Made by a program: the position numbers and the translations under genes. This document shows, in pieces, positions 32,395 through 41,200 of a stretch of 64,000 bases of DNA. How positions within the stretch are numbered: the first letter of the stretch is position 1; each line of letters opens with the position of its first letter. The DNA lies in the NCBI RefSeq assembly GCF_000092645.1, contig NC_014165.1, forward strand, positions 3,782,001 through 3,846,000. The letters run 5' to 3'. The notes beneath the pieces were generated by a model. That model had not been told where the DNA came from and made no database searches. It saw only the letters and a list, made by a program, of their open reading frames with translations. Source of the DNA: Thermobispora bispora DSM 43833. GTDB taxonomy: Bacteria; Actinomycetota; Actinomycetes; Streptosporangiales; Streptosporangiaceae.

Positions 32395-33861
32395 ATGGCG
32401 GGCAGCGAACGACTCGATCCAAAGGTGCTCAAGACCGCGGGAGTCCTGATCTTCGGGATCCTCGCCGTCGTCTTCGACACCACCATCGTCGGCGTGGCAC
32501 TGCACTCCCTGGCGGCCGACCTGCACACCACGGTCGCCACCGTGCAGTGGGTCACCACCGCCTACCTGCTCGCGCTCGGGATGACCGTGCCGCTGAGCAC
32601 GTGGGCGACGGCCCGGTTCGGCGGCAAGCGCGTGTGGTTGTTCTCCCTGGTGGTCTTCCTGGCCGGATCGGTGGCCGCCAGCGCCGCCTGGAACGCGCCC
32701 GCGCTCATCGCCGGAAGGGTCGTCCAGGGCATCGGCGGCGGGCTGATGCTGCCGGTGATGACGACACTGATCGTCCACGCCGCGGGAGGCCGGCTGCTCG
32801 GCCGGGTGACGTCGATCATCTCGCTGCCCGCACTGCTCGGGCCGATCCTCGGCCCGCTCGCCGGCGGCCTGATCCTCACCCACCTGAGCTGGCGGTGGAT
32901 GTTCTGGATCAACATTCCGTTCTGCGTCGCCGGGTTCGTGCTGGCCGCGCTGTTCCTCGAGCGGGACGAGCCGTCCTCGCGGCCGCGCCAGGACGTCGCC
33001 GGGCTCGCCCTGCTGGCGCCCGGTATCGCCGCGCTCCTCCTCGGCCTGTCCGAGGCCTCGGACGGAGGGGTCGGACACGCCCGGGTGCTCGTCCCGTTGA
33101 TCTGCGGTGTGGTCCTCCTCGTCGCGTTCGGCCTGTACGCGGCCCGCCGTACCGACCCGCTGGTGGACCTCCGGCTCTTCACCCACCGCCCGACCTCGTC
33201 CGGTTCGGCGGTGCTCTTCTTCTCCGGCTTCGCCCTCTACGGGGCCCTCTTCCTGCTGCCGCTGTTCTACCAGCAGGTCCGCGCCACGTCGGCCCTCGAC
33301 GCCGGAATCGCGCTCATCCCGCAGGGGATCGGGACCCTGCTGAGCCGCTCGCTCGCCGGACGGCTCACCGACCGGATCGGGGCCCGGATCGTCACCGTCA
33401 CCGGGTTCCTCATCGTCGCCGCGGCCACGCTTCCCTTCGCGTACGCCGACGCCCACGCGAGCCCGTGGGTTCTCGCCGGCGTGCTCCTGCTACGGGGGAT
33501 CGGTCTCGGCGCCGTCACCGTGCCGGTCATGGCCGTCGCCTATCTCGGCCTCGGCCGGGAGCAGGTCGCGCACGCCAGCGCGCTCGTCCGCATCGCCCAG
33601 CAGATCGGCGGCTCGTTCGGCACCGCCGTCACCGCCGTGATCCTGCAGTACGCCGTCACCGGATCCGGCGATCTCATGACGGCCTACCACCGAACCTTCT
33701 GGTGGTCCACCGCCTTCGCCGCGCTCGCCGCGCTGCTCTCCCTCACGCTTCCCGGACGGGACGCGGCCGCAGCGGACTCCGGTCAGGCCGCGCCCCGCGG
33801 CCCGTCCGAGGATGCCCGCGCGGGTTCGGACACCGGCGAGCCGATGCGGGACCGCGTCTGA
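32395..33861 (+). CDS. MFS drug exporter, DHA2/EmrB family
   Basis: A 488-residue, 14-helix proton-driven exporter. Family marks include VVFDTTIVGVALHSLA in helix 1 (motif D1), WVTTAYLLALGMTVPL, motif A at TWATARFGGKRVWLF, motif C-like LPALLGPILGPLAGGLI in helix 5 and WRWMFWINIPF. The ATG at 32395 has GGGGAG upstream; an alternative GTG at 32371 would lie in the second operator. The TetR neighbour is the obvious regulator, induced perhaps by the exported compound. The hydrophilic tail is about 30 residues. Confidence 0.93.
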   Translation: MAGSERLDPKVLKTAGVLIFGILAVVFDTTIVGVALHSLAADLHTTVATVQWVTTAYLLALGMTVPLSTWATARFGGKRVWLFSLVVFLAGSVAASAAWNAPALIAGRVVQGIGGGLMLPVMTTLIVHAAGGRLLGRVTSIISLPALLGPILGPLAGGLILTHLSWRWMFWINIPFCVAGFVLAALFLERDEPSSRPRQDVAGLALLAPGIAALLLGLSEASDGGVGHARVLVPLICGVVLLVAFGLYAARRTDPLVDLRLFTHRPTSSGSAVLFFSGFALYGALFLLPLFYQQVRATSALDAGIALIPQGIGTLLSRSLAGRLTDRIGARIVTVTGFLIVAAATLPFAYADAHASPWVLAGVLLLRGIGLGAVTVPVMAVAYLGLGREQVAHASALVRIAQQIGGSFGTAVTAVILQYAVTGSGDLMTAYHRTFWWSTAFAALAALLSLTLPGRDAAAADSGQAAPRGPSEDARAGSDTGEPMRDRV

Positions 33862-33986
33862 TCCCGGCCCCGTCCCCGCACCCGGCCGCTCCACGAGGAA
33901 GTGGCCGAGGGCCGGCCCCCACCTTGCAGACCCGGTACGGCCACCGGCCCGGGCGGTGCGCGGAGTCCCCGCCCGGCCGGTCCGGC

Positions 33987-34376
33987 TCAGGATGCGGCGG
34001 CCTCGGCGTCCGCCTTGGTGACGTGCACGGTGCCGTCCGGGTGCTCCGGCGGAGCGTACAGCGAGTAGAGCTTGAGCTCGCCGTCGCCGATGTTGACGAC
34101 GTTGTGCCAGGTGCCGGCCGGGATGACCGCGGCCCAGTCCTCGTCCAGCTCGTGGGTCTCGTCCACGGTCTCCCGGGACTTGCCGAACGTGAGCCGCGCC
34201 TTCCCCTTCTCCACGCGGATGAACTGATCGGTGTGCTCGTGCACCTCGAGCCCGATCTCCTCGCCGGGCCGCAGGCTCATCACGGTGAGCTGGAGCCGCT
34301 CGCCGGTGAACAGCGCCGTCCGGAACGTCGTGTTCGCCACGGTGGTCTTCTCGATGTCGCCGACCCAACCGGTCAC
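33987..34376 (-). CDS. cupin-domain protein
   Basis: A 129-residue cupin_2 protein. The first motif, GLEVHEHTDQFIRVEKGKARLTFG, supplies two histidines and a glutamate, and the second, IPAGTWHNVVNIGDGELKLYSLYAPP, supplies the last histidine, so the metal site looks complete. It resembles mannose-6-phosphate-isomerase-like cupins of unknown role. The GTG at 34376 follows AGGAGGCTCGAC. It converges with the MFS gene with about 125 bases between them. Confidence 0.8.
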   Translation of the reverse strand: MTGWVGDIEKTTVANTTFRTALFTGERLQLTVMSLRPGEEIGLEVHEHTDQFIRVEKGKARLTFGKSRETVDETHELDEDWAAVIPAGTWHNVVNIGDGELKLYSLYAPPEHPDGTVHVTKADAEAAAS

Positions 34377-34759
34377 GTCGAGCCTCCTCGTCGCGCGGTC
34401 ATCCGCCTGATCTCATTGGACCACGTGAGGGCGGCGGTCGGGCGGCGATCTCCGTCACCCGGCCGCATCCACCGCCGGCGGTGGAGGCCCTCGCCAGAGC
34501 CTGCCGTACGGCGAGGCGGGCCCGGGGAGAGTCCGGCACGCCGGGCGCGAACCGCGGGGCGGCGGCACCGGCGAGACGGCGCGCGCGACCGCCCGGCGGC
34601 GCGTCCCCGGCACCCGGCGACCGCCGGCGGCCCCGGCCGGGTGCGCCCCGGAACACCGCCGGGCCGGCCGATCCCCGCGCCGGGCCGCGCCCGGAGACGG
34701 ACCCCGGGTACCGGAAAGCCTGTCCCCAGGGCAAGGTGGATCGAACGCCGGAGAGATAT
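34377..34759. other. intergenic region without a gene
   Basis: About 380 GC-rich bases between the divergent cupin and NfeD genes. No frame has a convincing start or family match. Its right edge, GAGATATA, leads into the hairpin described next and may include the promoter of the NfeD operon. Confidence 0.45.
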
Positions 34760-34788
34760 ACGGTGGGGGTTAAGGGAACCCCCACCGT
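34760..34788 (+). promoter_or_regulatory. perfect 12-bp hairpin before the NfeD operon
   Basis: ACGGTGGGGGTT (34760-34771) and AACCCCCACCGT (34777-34788) are exact complements around a 5-base loop. The hairpin lies 36 bases before the NfeD start, with no T run after it, so it is more likely a control element or operator than a terminator. Confidence 0.6.
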
Positions 34789-34824
34789 GGGCCGTTCCGT
34801 TCAGCATGGTGGAGGCGGACGGCA

Positions 34825-35256
34825 ATGGACCTGTGGCTCGTGTGGCTCATCATCGCGGCGCTGCTCGGTATCGCGGAGATCTTCACCCTCACGGCGGCCC
34901 TGGGGATACTCGGCGCCGCCGCGCTGCTCACCGCAGGGATCGCGCTCCTCGGGCTGCCGCTGGGCGCCCAGCTCCTCGTGTTCGCCGCCGCCTCGACCGC
35001 CGGGATCGTGGTGGTGCGGCCCATCGCACGGCGGCTCCTCCGGCAGCCGGCGCCGCAGCGGTTCGGGGTGTCCGCCCTCATCGGCAAGCCCGCGTACGTG
35101 ATCAAGGAGGTCACCGCCCACGACGGCAGGGTGCGGATCGGCGGCGAGGAGTGGTCCGCACGCGCGTACGACGAGAGCCTCGTCATCCCGGCCGGCACAA
35201 CGGTCGACGTCATCCAGATCGAGGGGGCCACCGCCCTCGTCTACCCGCGGGAGTGA
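34825..35256 (+). CDS. NfeD-family membrane protein
   Basis: A 143-residue short NfeD protein. Two or three membrane helices occupy residues about 3-65, and the C-terminal OB-fold domain runs from about residue 80 (SALIGKPAYVIKEVTAHDGRVRIGGEEWSARA). The serine-protease domain of long NfeD is absent. Short NfeD proteins work with SPFH/stomatin-like proteins in membrane microdomains, and here the SPFH gene follows immediately. The ATG at 34825 has GGTGGAGG upstream. Confidence 0.92.
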   Translation: MDLWLVWLIIAALLGIAEIFTLTAALGILGAAALLTAGIALLGLPLGAQLLVFAAASTAGIVVVRPIARRLLRQPAPQRFGVSALIGKPAYVIKEVTAHDGRVRIGGEEWSARAYDESLVIPAGTTVDVIQIEGATALVYPRE

Positions 35257-35258
35257 GC

Positions 35259-36338
35259 ATGGACGGAGCTTTGATCGCCGGCATCGTCGTCGTCCTGATC
35301 GTGGTGTTCACGGTGCTGCGCGCGGTCCGCATCGTGCCCCAGGCGAGGGCGGCGAACGTCGAACGGCTGGGCCGGTACTACCGGACCCTCGGCCCCGGGC
35401 TGAACTTCGTCATCCCCTTCATCGACCGGGTCCGGCCGATGATCGACCTTCGTGAGCAGGTCGTCTCGTTCAAGCCGCAGCCGGTGATCACCGAGGACAA
35501 CCTCGTCGTCGACATCGACACCGTCATCTACTTCCAGGTCATCGACCCGCGGGCGGCGGAGTACGAGATCGCCAACTTCATCCAGGGCGTTGAGCAGCTC
35601 ACCGTGACGACGCTGCGGAACGTCGTCGGCGGCATGGACCTGGAGGAGACGCTCACCTCCCGGGACATCATCAACAGCCAGCTCCGCGGCGTGCTCGACG
35701 AGGCCACCGGCAAGTGGGGCATCCGGGTCAACCGCGTCGAGATCAAGGCCATCGACCCGCCGAAGTCCATCAAGGAGGCGATGGAGAAGCAGATGCGGGC
35801 CGAGCGGGACAAGCGCGCCGCGATCCTCACCGCGGAGGGCCAGCGCCAGGCGAAGATCCTCACGGCCGAGGGTGAGAAGCAGAGCGCGATCCTGCGCGCC
35901 GAGGGTGAGCGGACCGCGCTGATCCTCAAGGCGGAGGGCCAGTCGCAGGCGATCGACGAGGTGTTCCAGGCGATCCACCGCAACGACCCCGACCCCAAGC
36001 TCCTCGCCTACCAGTACCTCCAGGTGCTCCCCCAGCTCGCGCAGGGCGAGGGCAACACCGTGTGGGTGATCCCGAGCGAGGTGACGTCCGCGCTCAACAC
36101 GCTCGCCAGGGCGTTCACGGAGCGGCTGCCCAGCTCGCCGGCCACCCGCGCGCCCGAGCGCGATGCCAAGAGCAGCGAGGCGGTCGCCGAGGCGGAGCGG
36201 GCGGCCGCGGACGCGAAGGCCGAGGCGGAGGACTCCGAGCGGGCGCCCCGCTCGCTCGAGGCCGGCCGGCCCGATCTCGGCGCCGCCGTGAGGGACACCG
36301 AGAAGACCCAGGTCGTCCCCCGGCCCGAGCAGTCCTGA
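35259..36338 (+). CDS. SPFH/stomatin-like membrane protein
   Basis: A 359-residue stomatin/prohibitin homologue (QmcA/YbbK type). One N-terminal helix (GALIAGIVVVLIVVFTVL) is followed by the SPFH domain with IVPQARAANVERLGRYYRTLGPGLNF and REQVVSFKPQPVITEDN. A long charged coiled coil has five near-repeats of ILTAEGxxQ around residues 185-240. The C-terminal 80 residues are Ala/Glu-rich. It starts two bases after the NfeD stop, so the pair is one operon and is expected to form a membrane scaffold. Confidence 0.94.
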   Translation: MDGALIAGIVVVLIVVFTVLRAVRIVPQARAANVERLGRYYRTLGPGLNFVIPFIDRVRPMIDLREQVVSFKPQPVITEDNLVVDIDTVIYFQVIDPRAAEYEIANFIQGVEQLTVTTLRNVVGGMDLEETLTSRDIINSQLRGVLDEATGKWGIRVNRVEIKAIDPPKSIKEAMEKQMRAERDKRAAILTAEGQRQAKILTAEGEKQSAILRAEGERTALILKAEGQSQAIDEVFQAIHRNDPDPKLLAYQYLQVLPQLAQGEGNTVWVIPSEVTSALNTLARAFTERLPSSPATRAPERDAKSSEAVAEAERAAADAKAEAEDSERAPRSLEAGRPDLGAAVRDTEKTQVVPRPEQS

Positions 36339-36487
36339 TCTCCCGGGCGCGCCACCGGGTCCCGCTCTCCCACGGACATTTCCGGGACGGCACCCCGTTC
36401 TTCTGGGCACGGAGTGCCGCTCCCAGCGGCCGGGGTGGCTCTCTTCACTTCCGGCGCACGCCACCGGGTGACGCGCTCGGCCGCGGG

Positions 36488-38086
36488 TCAGCGGGCCGCG
36501 GCGACCTCCACCTGCTCCAGGAACCGGCGGTAGCGCCGGAGCTCGGCCTCGATCGGCTCGACCACGAGCTCACCGGCGATCCGCTCCACCCCGGCGCGGA
36601 GCGCCCGCGCCGCCTTGCGCGCCCGGCGCCACCCGCCGAACCAGGAGGCGAGGCGGCAGAGCAGGGCGACGAGCACGCCGAGCACCGCCCCGCCGAGGAG
36701 CAGCACGGTCGGCCAGGGCAGCTCGCCGGCGGTGGGCGTCGGGGGCGGCGGCAGCCTGAGCCAGTCGAGGACGAAGAGCCCGAGCAGCCAGAGCGCGCCG
36801 AGCAGCATGGCACCGGCGAGCAGCCACTGCAGCGCCCCGGCGGCCCGCCACCACCGGGGCGCCCGCGTCTCGGCCGAGACCGCGACCATCCGGTCGAGGG
36901 CGTCGGCCAGCTCCCCCTCCCGGGAGCGGGCCGCGTGCCGCACCGCGGTGGCCCACGGCTCGGGCACGCCGTCCGCCGCTGCGGCGCCGAGCTCGCGCAC
37001 CGCGGCGTCTACCGCCGCGACCTGCACGGACGTCGCGGGAGGCAGGGAGGTACGGCCCGCCGGGGAGCGGGTGAGGCCGAGGCGGCGCAGCGGGTCCGGG
37101 CGCAGCCGGCGCAGCCACCGGGTCACCGGCCAGCCGGTCGCGGTGGCGGAGCGGTGCCGGTGCGCCTTGGCGACCGCGTTCACCACCACGGGGACGGCCG
37201 CGGCCTGCTCGAGCGCCCGCACCAGCGCGCCCACCCGCGCCCGCGGCACCCCGGCCGCGCCGGATGCGGCGCCGGCCGGCGGCGCGTGACCGCGGAGCGC
37301 GAGGGCCGCCGTGGCCGCGTCGGCGGCGAGCCGCGCCGCCCACGCGGTCCGCCGGGTCACCCGCTCGTTGAGCAGGGCCTGAAGCTCGGCCATGCCTTCG
37401 CCGCTGCGCGCGGAGACGCCCAGCACCGGCACGTCGGTCAGGCCGTCGGCGGCGAGCAGCCGCCGCAGGTGGGCGAGGCACCGGGACACGGCGGGCCCGG
37501 GCAACCGGTCGATCTGGTTGAGCACGACGATCACCACGTCGCGGTGCCGGGCGAGCGGCCGCAGGTAGCGCTCGTGCACCGCGGCGTCCGCGTACTTCTG
37601 CGGGTCGAGCACCCAGATCAGCAGGTCCACCACGGCGACCAGCCGGTCGACCTCCAGCCGGTGGGAGAGCATGATCGAGTCGTGGTCCGGCAGGTCGAGG
37701 AGGATGAGCCCGCTCTGCTCCTCGGCGTCCGCCACGCTCGCGCCCACGGTGTGGCGGAGCGGCACGTCGAGCCAGTCGAGCAGCGGCCCGGAACCCTCGG
37801 GGCCCCAGACCACGGCCTGGGCCTTCGCCGTGGTGGGCCGGGTCACGCCCACCTCGACCAGCTCCGCCCCGGCCAGCGCGTTGACCAGGGAGGACTTGCC
37901 GCTCCCGGTCGCCCCGGCCACGGCGGCCACGGTGTGGCGCAGGGACAGGCCCCGCCGGGCGCCGGCCCGCGCGACCACCTCGCGGGCCCGGCCGACGAGC
38001 ACGGGGTCGACCCGGCCCTCCGCGAGGTCGGCCGCCTGGGCGAGCGCGGTGATCCGGTCGTCGAGCGGTCTGCGCCGGCGCCTCAC
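36488..38086 (-). CDS. dynamin-like GTPase with two membrane helices
   Basis: A 532-residue GTPase of the YfjP/dynamin-like type. The P-loop is GATGSGKSSLVNAL near residue 55, the G3 motif DLPDHDS near 130, and NQID near 190. Two membrane helices lie near residues 405-430 and 450-475, joined by a Pro-rich loop. The C-terminal basic helix may contact the membrane. Its GTG start overlaps the stop of the upstream GTPase gene. The tandem pair resembles the DynA/DynB proteins that stabilise the division ring in sporulating Streptomyces; that identity is inferred from size, order and membrane helices. Confidence 0.82.
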   Translation of the reverse strand: MRRRRRPLDDRITALAQAADLAEGRVDPVLVGRAREVVARAGARRGLSLRHTVAAVAGATGSGKSSLVNALAGAELVEVGVTRPTTAKAQAVVWGPEGSGPLLDWLDVPLRHTVGASVADAEEQSGLILLDLPDHDSIMLSHRLEVDRLVAVVDLLIWVLDPQKYADAAVHERYLRPLARHRDVVIVVLNQIDRLPGPAVSRCLAHLRRLLAADGLTDVPVLGVSARSGEGMAELQALLNERVTRRTAWAARLAADAATAALALRGHAPPAGAASGAAGVPRARVGALVRALEQAAAVPVVVNAVAKAHRHRSATATGWPVTRWLRRLRPDPLRRLGLTRSPAGRTSLPPATSVQVAAVDAAVRELGAAAADGVPEPWATAVRHAARSREGELADALDRMVAVSAETRAPRWWRAAGALQWLLAGAMLLGALWLLGLFVLDWLRLPPPPTPTAGELPWPTVLLLGGAVLGVLVALLCRLASWFGGWRRARKAARALRAGVERIAGELVVEPIEAELRRYRRFLEQVEVAAAR

Positions 38087-39798
38087 AGCGGCCCCCTCCC
38101 CCGTACGGCTCTCGCCGCCTCCCTGAGCCGGGCACCGGTGTCCGGAGGCGGCCCGACCCCGTCGAGCAGCGAGGTGAACCGCGCGCGCTCCGCGTCGAGC
38201 AGCCGCTGGACCCGGCGGCGCAGGTCCTCGCGGGCCTGCTGGGTGAGCGCGCGCACCGCCTGATCGCCGAAGATCGCCTCGAGGAGTTTCTGGCTCACCG
38301 CCCCGGTGCCGCCGGCGATGCCGACCTCGACCCCGGTGATGCCGCCGGTGGCGGAGAACGCGGCGAGCATGAGCAGCACGCCGAGGCTGTTGACCCCGAA
38401 CGACGCGGCCCGGGCGAGCGTTCTCCGCTCGGCGCCCTCCGAGCGGACCAGGTCGAGCACGTGCCCCTGCCAGGCCCGCACGGCCTGGGCGGCACGGCTC
38501 GGCAGGTCGGCCGACGAGCGGCCGAGCCGGCCGGCGATGCTCACCCCGGCCCGTTCGAGCAGGTCACGGCCGGCCGGCATGGCGAGCCACGACTCCACGG
38601 CCCGTTCCGCGGCCTGGTCGGCGACCGAGAGCACCAGGGACTCGATCCCGCTCTCCAGGGCCGCGCTCAGCTCCCGGTCCGGCGGCGGCCGGCCGGTGAA
38701 GGCCGCGGTGATCCGATCCCGGAGCCGGCCGATCCGGGACTGCAGCGACCGCATCAGCTCGCCGGTGCCGACGAAGTCCTGCCAGCGGGTCATCACCTCG
38801 CCGCGGAGCAGCAGGCCGTCCCGCATGCCCTCGTCGAACGCGGCGAGCGCCGCCAGGTAGGCGTGCTCCACGACGGCACGCAGCTCGGTGATCCCGGCCC
38901 GCTGCCGGTCGACGGCGTCGGCGAGCGCGGGCAGCCGGGTGGCGAGGCTGTCCAGCGCGCCGTTCAGGGTCTTCCGCACCACGGCGGCCCGGCTGCCGGC
39001 GTCCGCGGCCAGCCCGGTGAGCCAGTCGGAGATCGGCTGTACGGCGTAGCCGGGCAGCCGCGCCCGCTCGGAGGGGAGCGCCAGCTCGGGCACGATGAAC
39101 AGCGGGGTGCCGGCCAGGCCGTTCGCGGTGATCAGCCGGCGGAGGTCGGTGGTCACCGGCCCCTCGGCGTCGTACGGCACCCGCTGCAGGATGATCGCGC
39201 ACGCGGTGCACCGGTCGCGGGCGGTGCGCAGGAAGCTCCACGGCACCTCGTCGGCGTACCTGGCCGCCGTGGTGACGAACAGCCACAGGTCGGCGGCGGC
39301 GAGCAGCTCGGCGGCGAGCTCCCGGTTGGCGGTGACGACCGAGTCGATGTCCGGCGCGTCGAGCAGGGCGAGCCCGGGCGGCAGGCGGTCCGCGGTGGCG
39401 ATGCGGAGCGTGCCGGGCTCCGCCCGGCCGGGCCCGGTGACCCGGGGCAGCTTGGGCAGGATGTGCGGGGCGGTGAACCACTCGGCGTCGGCCGGGTTGG
39501 CGACCAGGGTCGGGGCGAGCGTGGTGGGCCGGAGCACGCCGGGCTCGGTGACGTCGGCGCCGGCGAGCGAGTTGACCAGGGTCGACTTCCCCGCCCCGGT
39601 CGATCCGCCGACCACGGCGAGCAGCGGCGCGTCGAGGGCGGCGAGCCGGGGCAGGAGGTAGTCGTCGATCTGCCCGCGCAGCTCCTGCTGCGCGCGGCGG
39701 TCCGCGGCGACGTCCCCGATCGCCAGCGGGAAGAGGTTCTGATCCAGGAGGTGGCGCAGGCTGCGCAGCACCGCGGCCAGCTCCTCACGAGCCCCCAT
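38083..39798 (-). CDS. dynamin-family GTPase, partner of the downstream GTPase
   Basis: A 571-residue dynamin-like GTPase. The P-loop GGSTGAGKSTLVNSLAGADV is near residue 64, with LLDAPDIDSV as G3 near 140. Long helical segments follow the GTPase domain. A Gly/Ala-rich hydrophobic stretch (GVNSLGVLLMLAAFSATGG...GIAGGTGAVSQKLLEAIFGDQAV) near residue 475 could dip into the membrane as a paddle. It is the first gene of a two-gene operon, with AAAGGCGGGGG before the ATG. Bacterial dynamin pairs of this kind act as heteromers; a role in septation is plausible but not shown. Confidence 0.82.
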   Translation of the reverse strand: MGAREELAAVLRSLRHLLDQNLFPLAIGDVAADRRAQQELRGQIDDYLLPRLAALDAPLLAVVGGSTGAGKSTLVNSLAGADVTEPGVLRPTTLAPTLVANPADAEWFTAPHILPKLPRVTGPGRAEPGTLRIATADRLPPGLALLDAPDIDSVVTANRELAAELLAAADLWLFVTTAARYADEVPWSFLRTARDRCTACAIILQRVPYDAEGPVTTDLRRLITANGLAGTPLFIVPELALPSERARLPGYAVQPISDWLTGLAADAGSRAAVVRKTLNGALDSLATRLPALADAVDRQRAGITELRAVVEHAYLAALAAFDEGMRDGLLLRGEVMTRWQDFVGTGELMRSLQSRIGRLRDRITAAFTGRPPPDRELSAALESGIESLVLSVADQAAERAVESWLAMPAGRDLLERAGVSIAGRLGRSSADLPSRAAQAVRAWQGHVLDLVRSEGAERRTLARAASFGVNSLGVLLMLAAFSATGGITGVEVGIAGGTGAVSQKLLEAIFGDQAVRALTQQAREDLRRRVQRLLDAERARFTSLLDGVGPPPDTGARLREAARAVRGRGPL

Positions 39799-39903
39799 AC
39801 CCCCGCCTTTCCCAGCGGAAAGGGCTCGAATCAGGCGCCGCCCGACCGGCGCCGGCCGGCCGGGCGCGGAGGAGCACGGCGAGCGGGAGCGGGCCTGCGG
39901 GCC

Positions 39904-40593
39904 TCACTCCCGCGGCGGGCGGAGCACGTACCCCACGCCGCGGAGCGTGTGGATGAGCTTCGGCTCCGTCGTGTCGATCTTGCGCCTCAGGTAGGAGACG
40001 TACGACTCGACGATGTTGGCGTCGCCTCGGAAGTCGTAGTTCCAGACGTGGTCGAGGATCTGCGCCTTCGACAGCACCCGGCCCTGGTTGATCATGAAGT
40101 AGCGCAGGAGCCTGAACTCGGTGGGCGAGAGCCGGATCGGCCGGCCCGCCCGCCACACCTCCCGGGTCTCCTCATCCAGTTCGAGGTCGGCGACGGTGAG
40201 CCTGGGGCGGGGCGCGTCCCAGCCGCGGGAGCGGCGGAGCACCGCCTGGATCCGCGCGATCAGCTCCTCCATCCGGAAGGGCTTGGTCACGTAGTCGTCC
40301 CCCCGGGCCAGCCCGGCGACCTTGTCCGCGGTCGAGTCCCGGGCGGTGACGAACACCACGGGAACCGGCCCGATGGCGTGGACGAGCCGCTCGGCGAGGA
40401 GCAGGCCGTCGATGTCGGGGAGCATCACGTCGAGCAGCACGAGGTCGGGGCGGGACCGGTTGGCCTGCCACTCCGCCTCCCGGCCGGTCGCGGTGGCGAT
40501 CACCTCGAACCCGGCGTGCCGCAGGCCCTCCCTGAGCAGCTCCCTGATGCCCGGGTCGTCCTCGACGACGAGCACGCGGCTCCTCGCGGTCAT
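39904..40593 (-). CDS. OmpR-family response regulator without adjacent kinase
   Basis: A 229-residue response regulator. The receiver domain has the acidic pair VVEDD, the phospho-acceptor in LVLLDVMLPD, T in FVTARD and K in DYVTKPF. The C-terminal winged helix is of the OmpR/PhoB type (LSPTEFRLLRYFMINQGRVLSKAQILDHVWNY). No kinase gene adjoins it; the only kinase nearby is at 46273. Its ATG overlaps the stop of the DUF5666-like gene, so it is the last gene of the MacAB-like operon and may regulate that operon. Confidence 0.93.
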   Translation of the reverse strand: MTARSRVLVVEDDPGIRELLREGLRHAGFEVIATATGREAEWQANRSRPDLVLLDVMLPDIDGLLLAERLVHAIGPVPVVFVTARDSTADKVAGLARGDDYVTKPFRMEELIARIQAVLRRSRGWDAPRPRLTVADLELDEETREVWRAGRPIRLSPTEFRLLRYFMINQGRVLSKAQILDHVWNYDFRGDANIVESYVSYLRRKIDTTEPKLIHTLRGVGYVLRPPRE

Positions 40594-41180
40594 GATCCGG
40601 GCCTCCGGCCCATCATCGGGTTCTCGCTGATCGAGGTGGCGGTCACCGTGCCGTCGGCGCCGGCCGACCCGGAGACCACCACGGTGGTGCCGGCCTCGAG
40701 GTCGGTGACCTTGCCGGGCCTGCTCACCCGGATCCGGGTGCCCTCGCTCGTCCGCACCGTGACCTCGCGGCCGTCCATGGTGCGCACGTAGACCGTGTCG
40801 CCCTCGACCTTGGTGACCGTGCCGAAGGTCACCGGACCGGCTCCGCCGGGCCCGCCCCGCCGGCCGTACCAGCCGGCGCGGTCGTCCGCCCCGGCCTGGC
40901 CGCCGGGCTGCCCCATCCCGCCGGGGCCGGGCCCCGCCCCGCCCGGCGCGCCGAACCGGTTCACGGCCGCGCCCTGCAGCGGCCGCGCCGCGTCCTGCGG
41001 CCCGAAGGAGGCGTGGAGCCGGATCCCGATGAGCACGCCCGCCACGAGGAGGAGGCCCGCCGCGAGCGCCAGGGTGACCTTCGAGGGACGCCCGCGCGCC
41101 GCCCGCGCGGCGAGCGCGCTCTGGAAGTCCTCCTCGAACGGCGACGACGCCAGGATCTCCTCGTCCCTGTCCCTGCTCAC
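40590..41180 (-). CDS. membrane-anchored DUF5666-like protein
   Basis: A 196-residue protein with one membrane helix (KVTLALAAGLLLVAGVLIGI, about residues 35-55). A Gly/Pro-rich linker follows (residues about 70-120), then a small beta domain with FGTVTKVEGDTVYVRTMDGREVTVRTSEGT, the pattern of DUF5666. I chose the GTG at 41180 with AGGGAG six bases upstream, over a GTG at 41204 that would overlap the permease gene. It lies between the permease and the response regulator. It probably works at the outer face of the membrane as an accessory of the exporter; its function is not known. Confidence 0.75.
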   Translation of the reverse strand: MSRDRDEEILASSPFEEDFQSALAARAARGRPSKVTLALAAGLLLVAGVLIGIRLHASFGPQDAARPLQGAAVNRFGAPGGAGPGPGGMGQPGGQAGADDRAGWYGRRGGPGGAGPVTFGTVTKVEGDTVYVRTMDGREVTVRTSEGTRIRVSRPGKVTDLEAGTTVVVSGSAGADGTVTATSISENPMMGRRPGS

Positions 41181-41200
41181 ATGCAACTCCCTGACACTCG

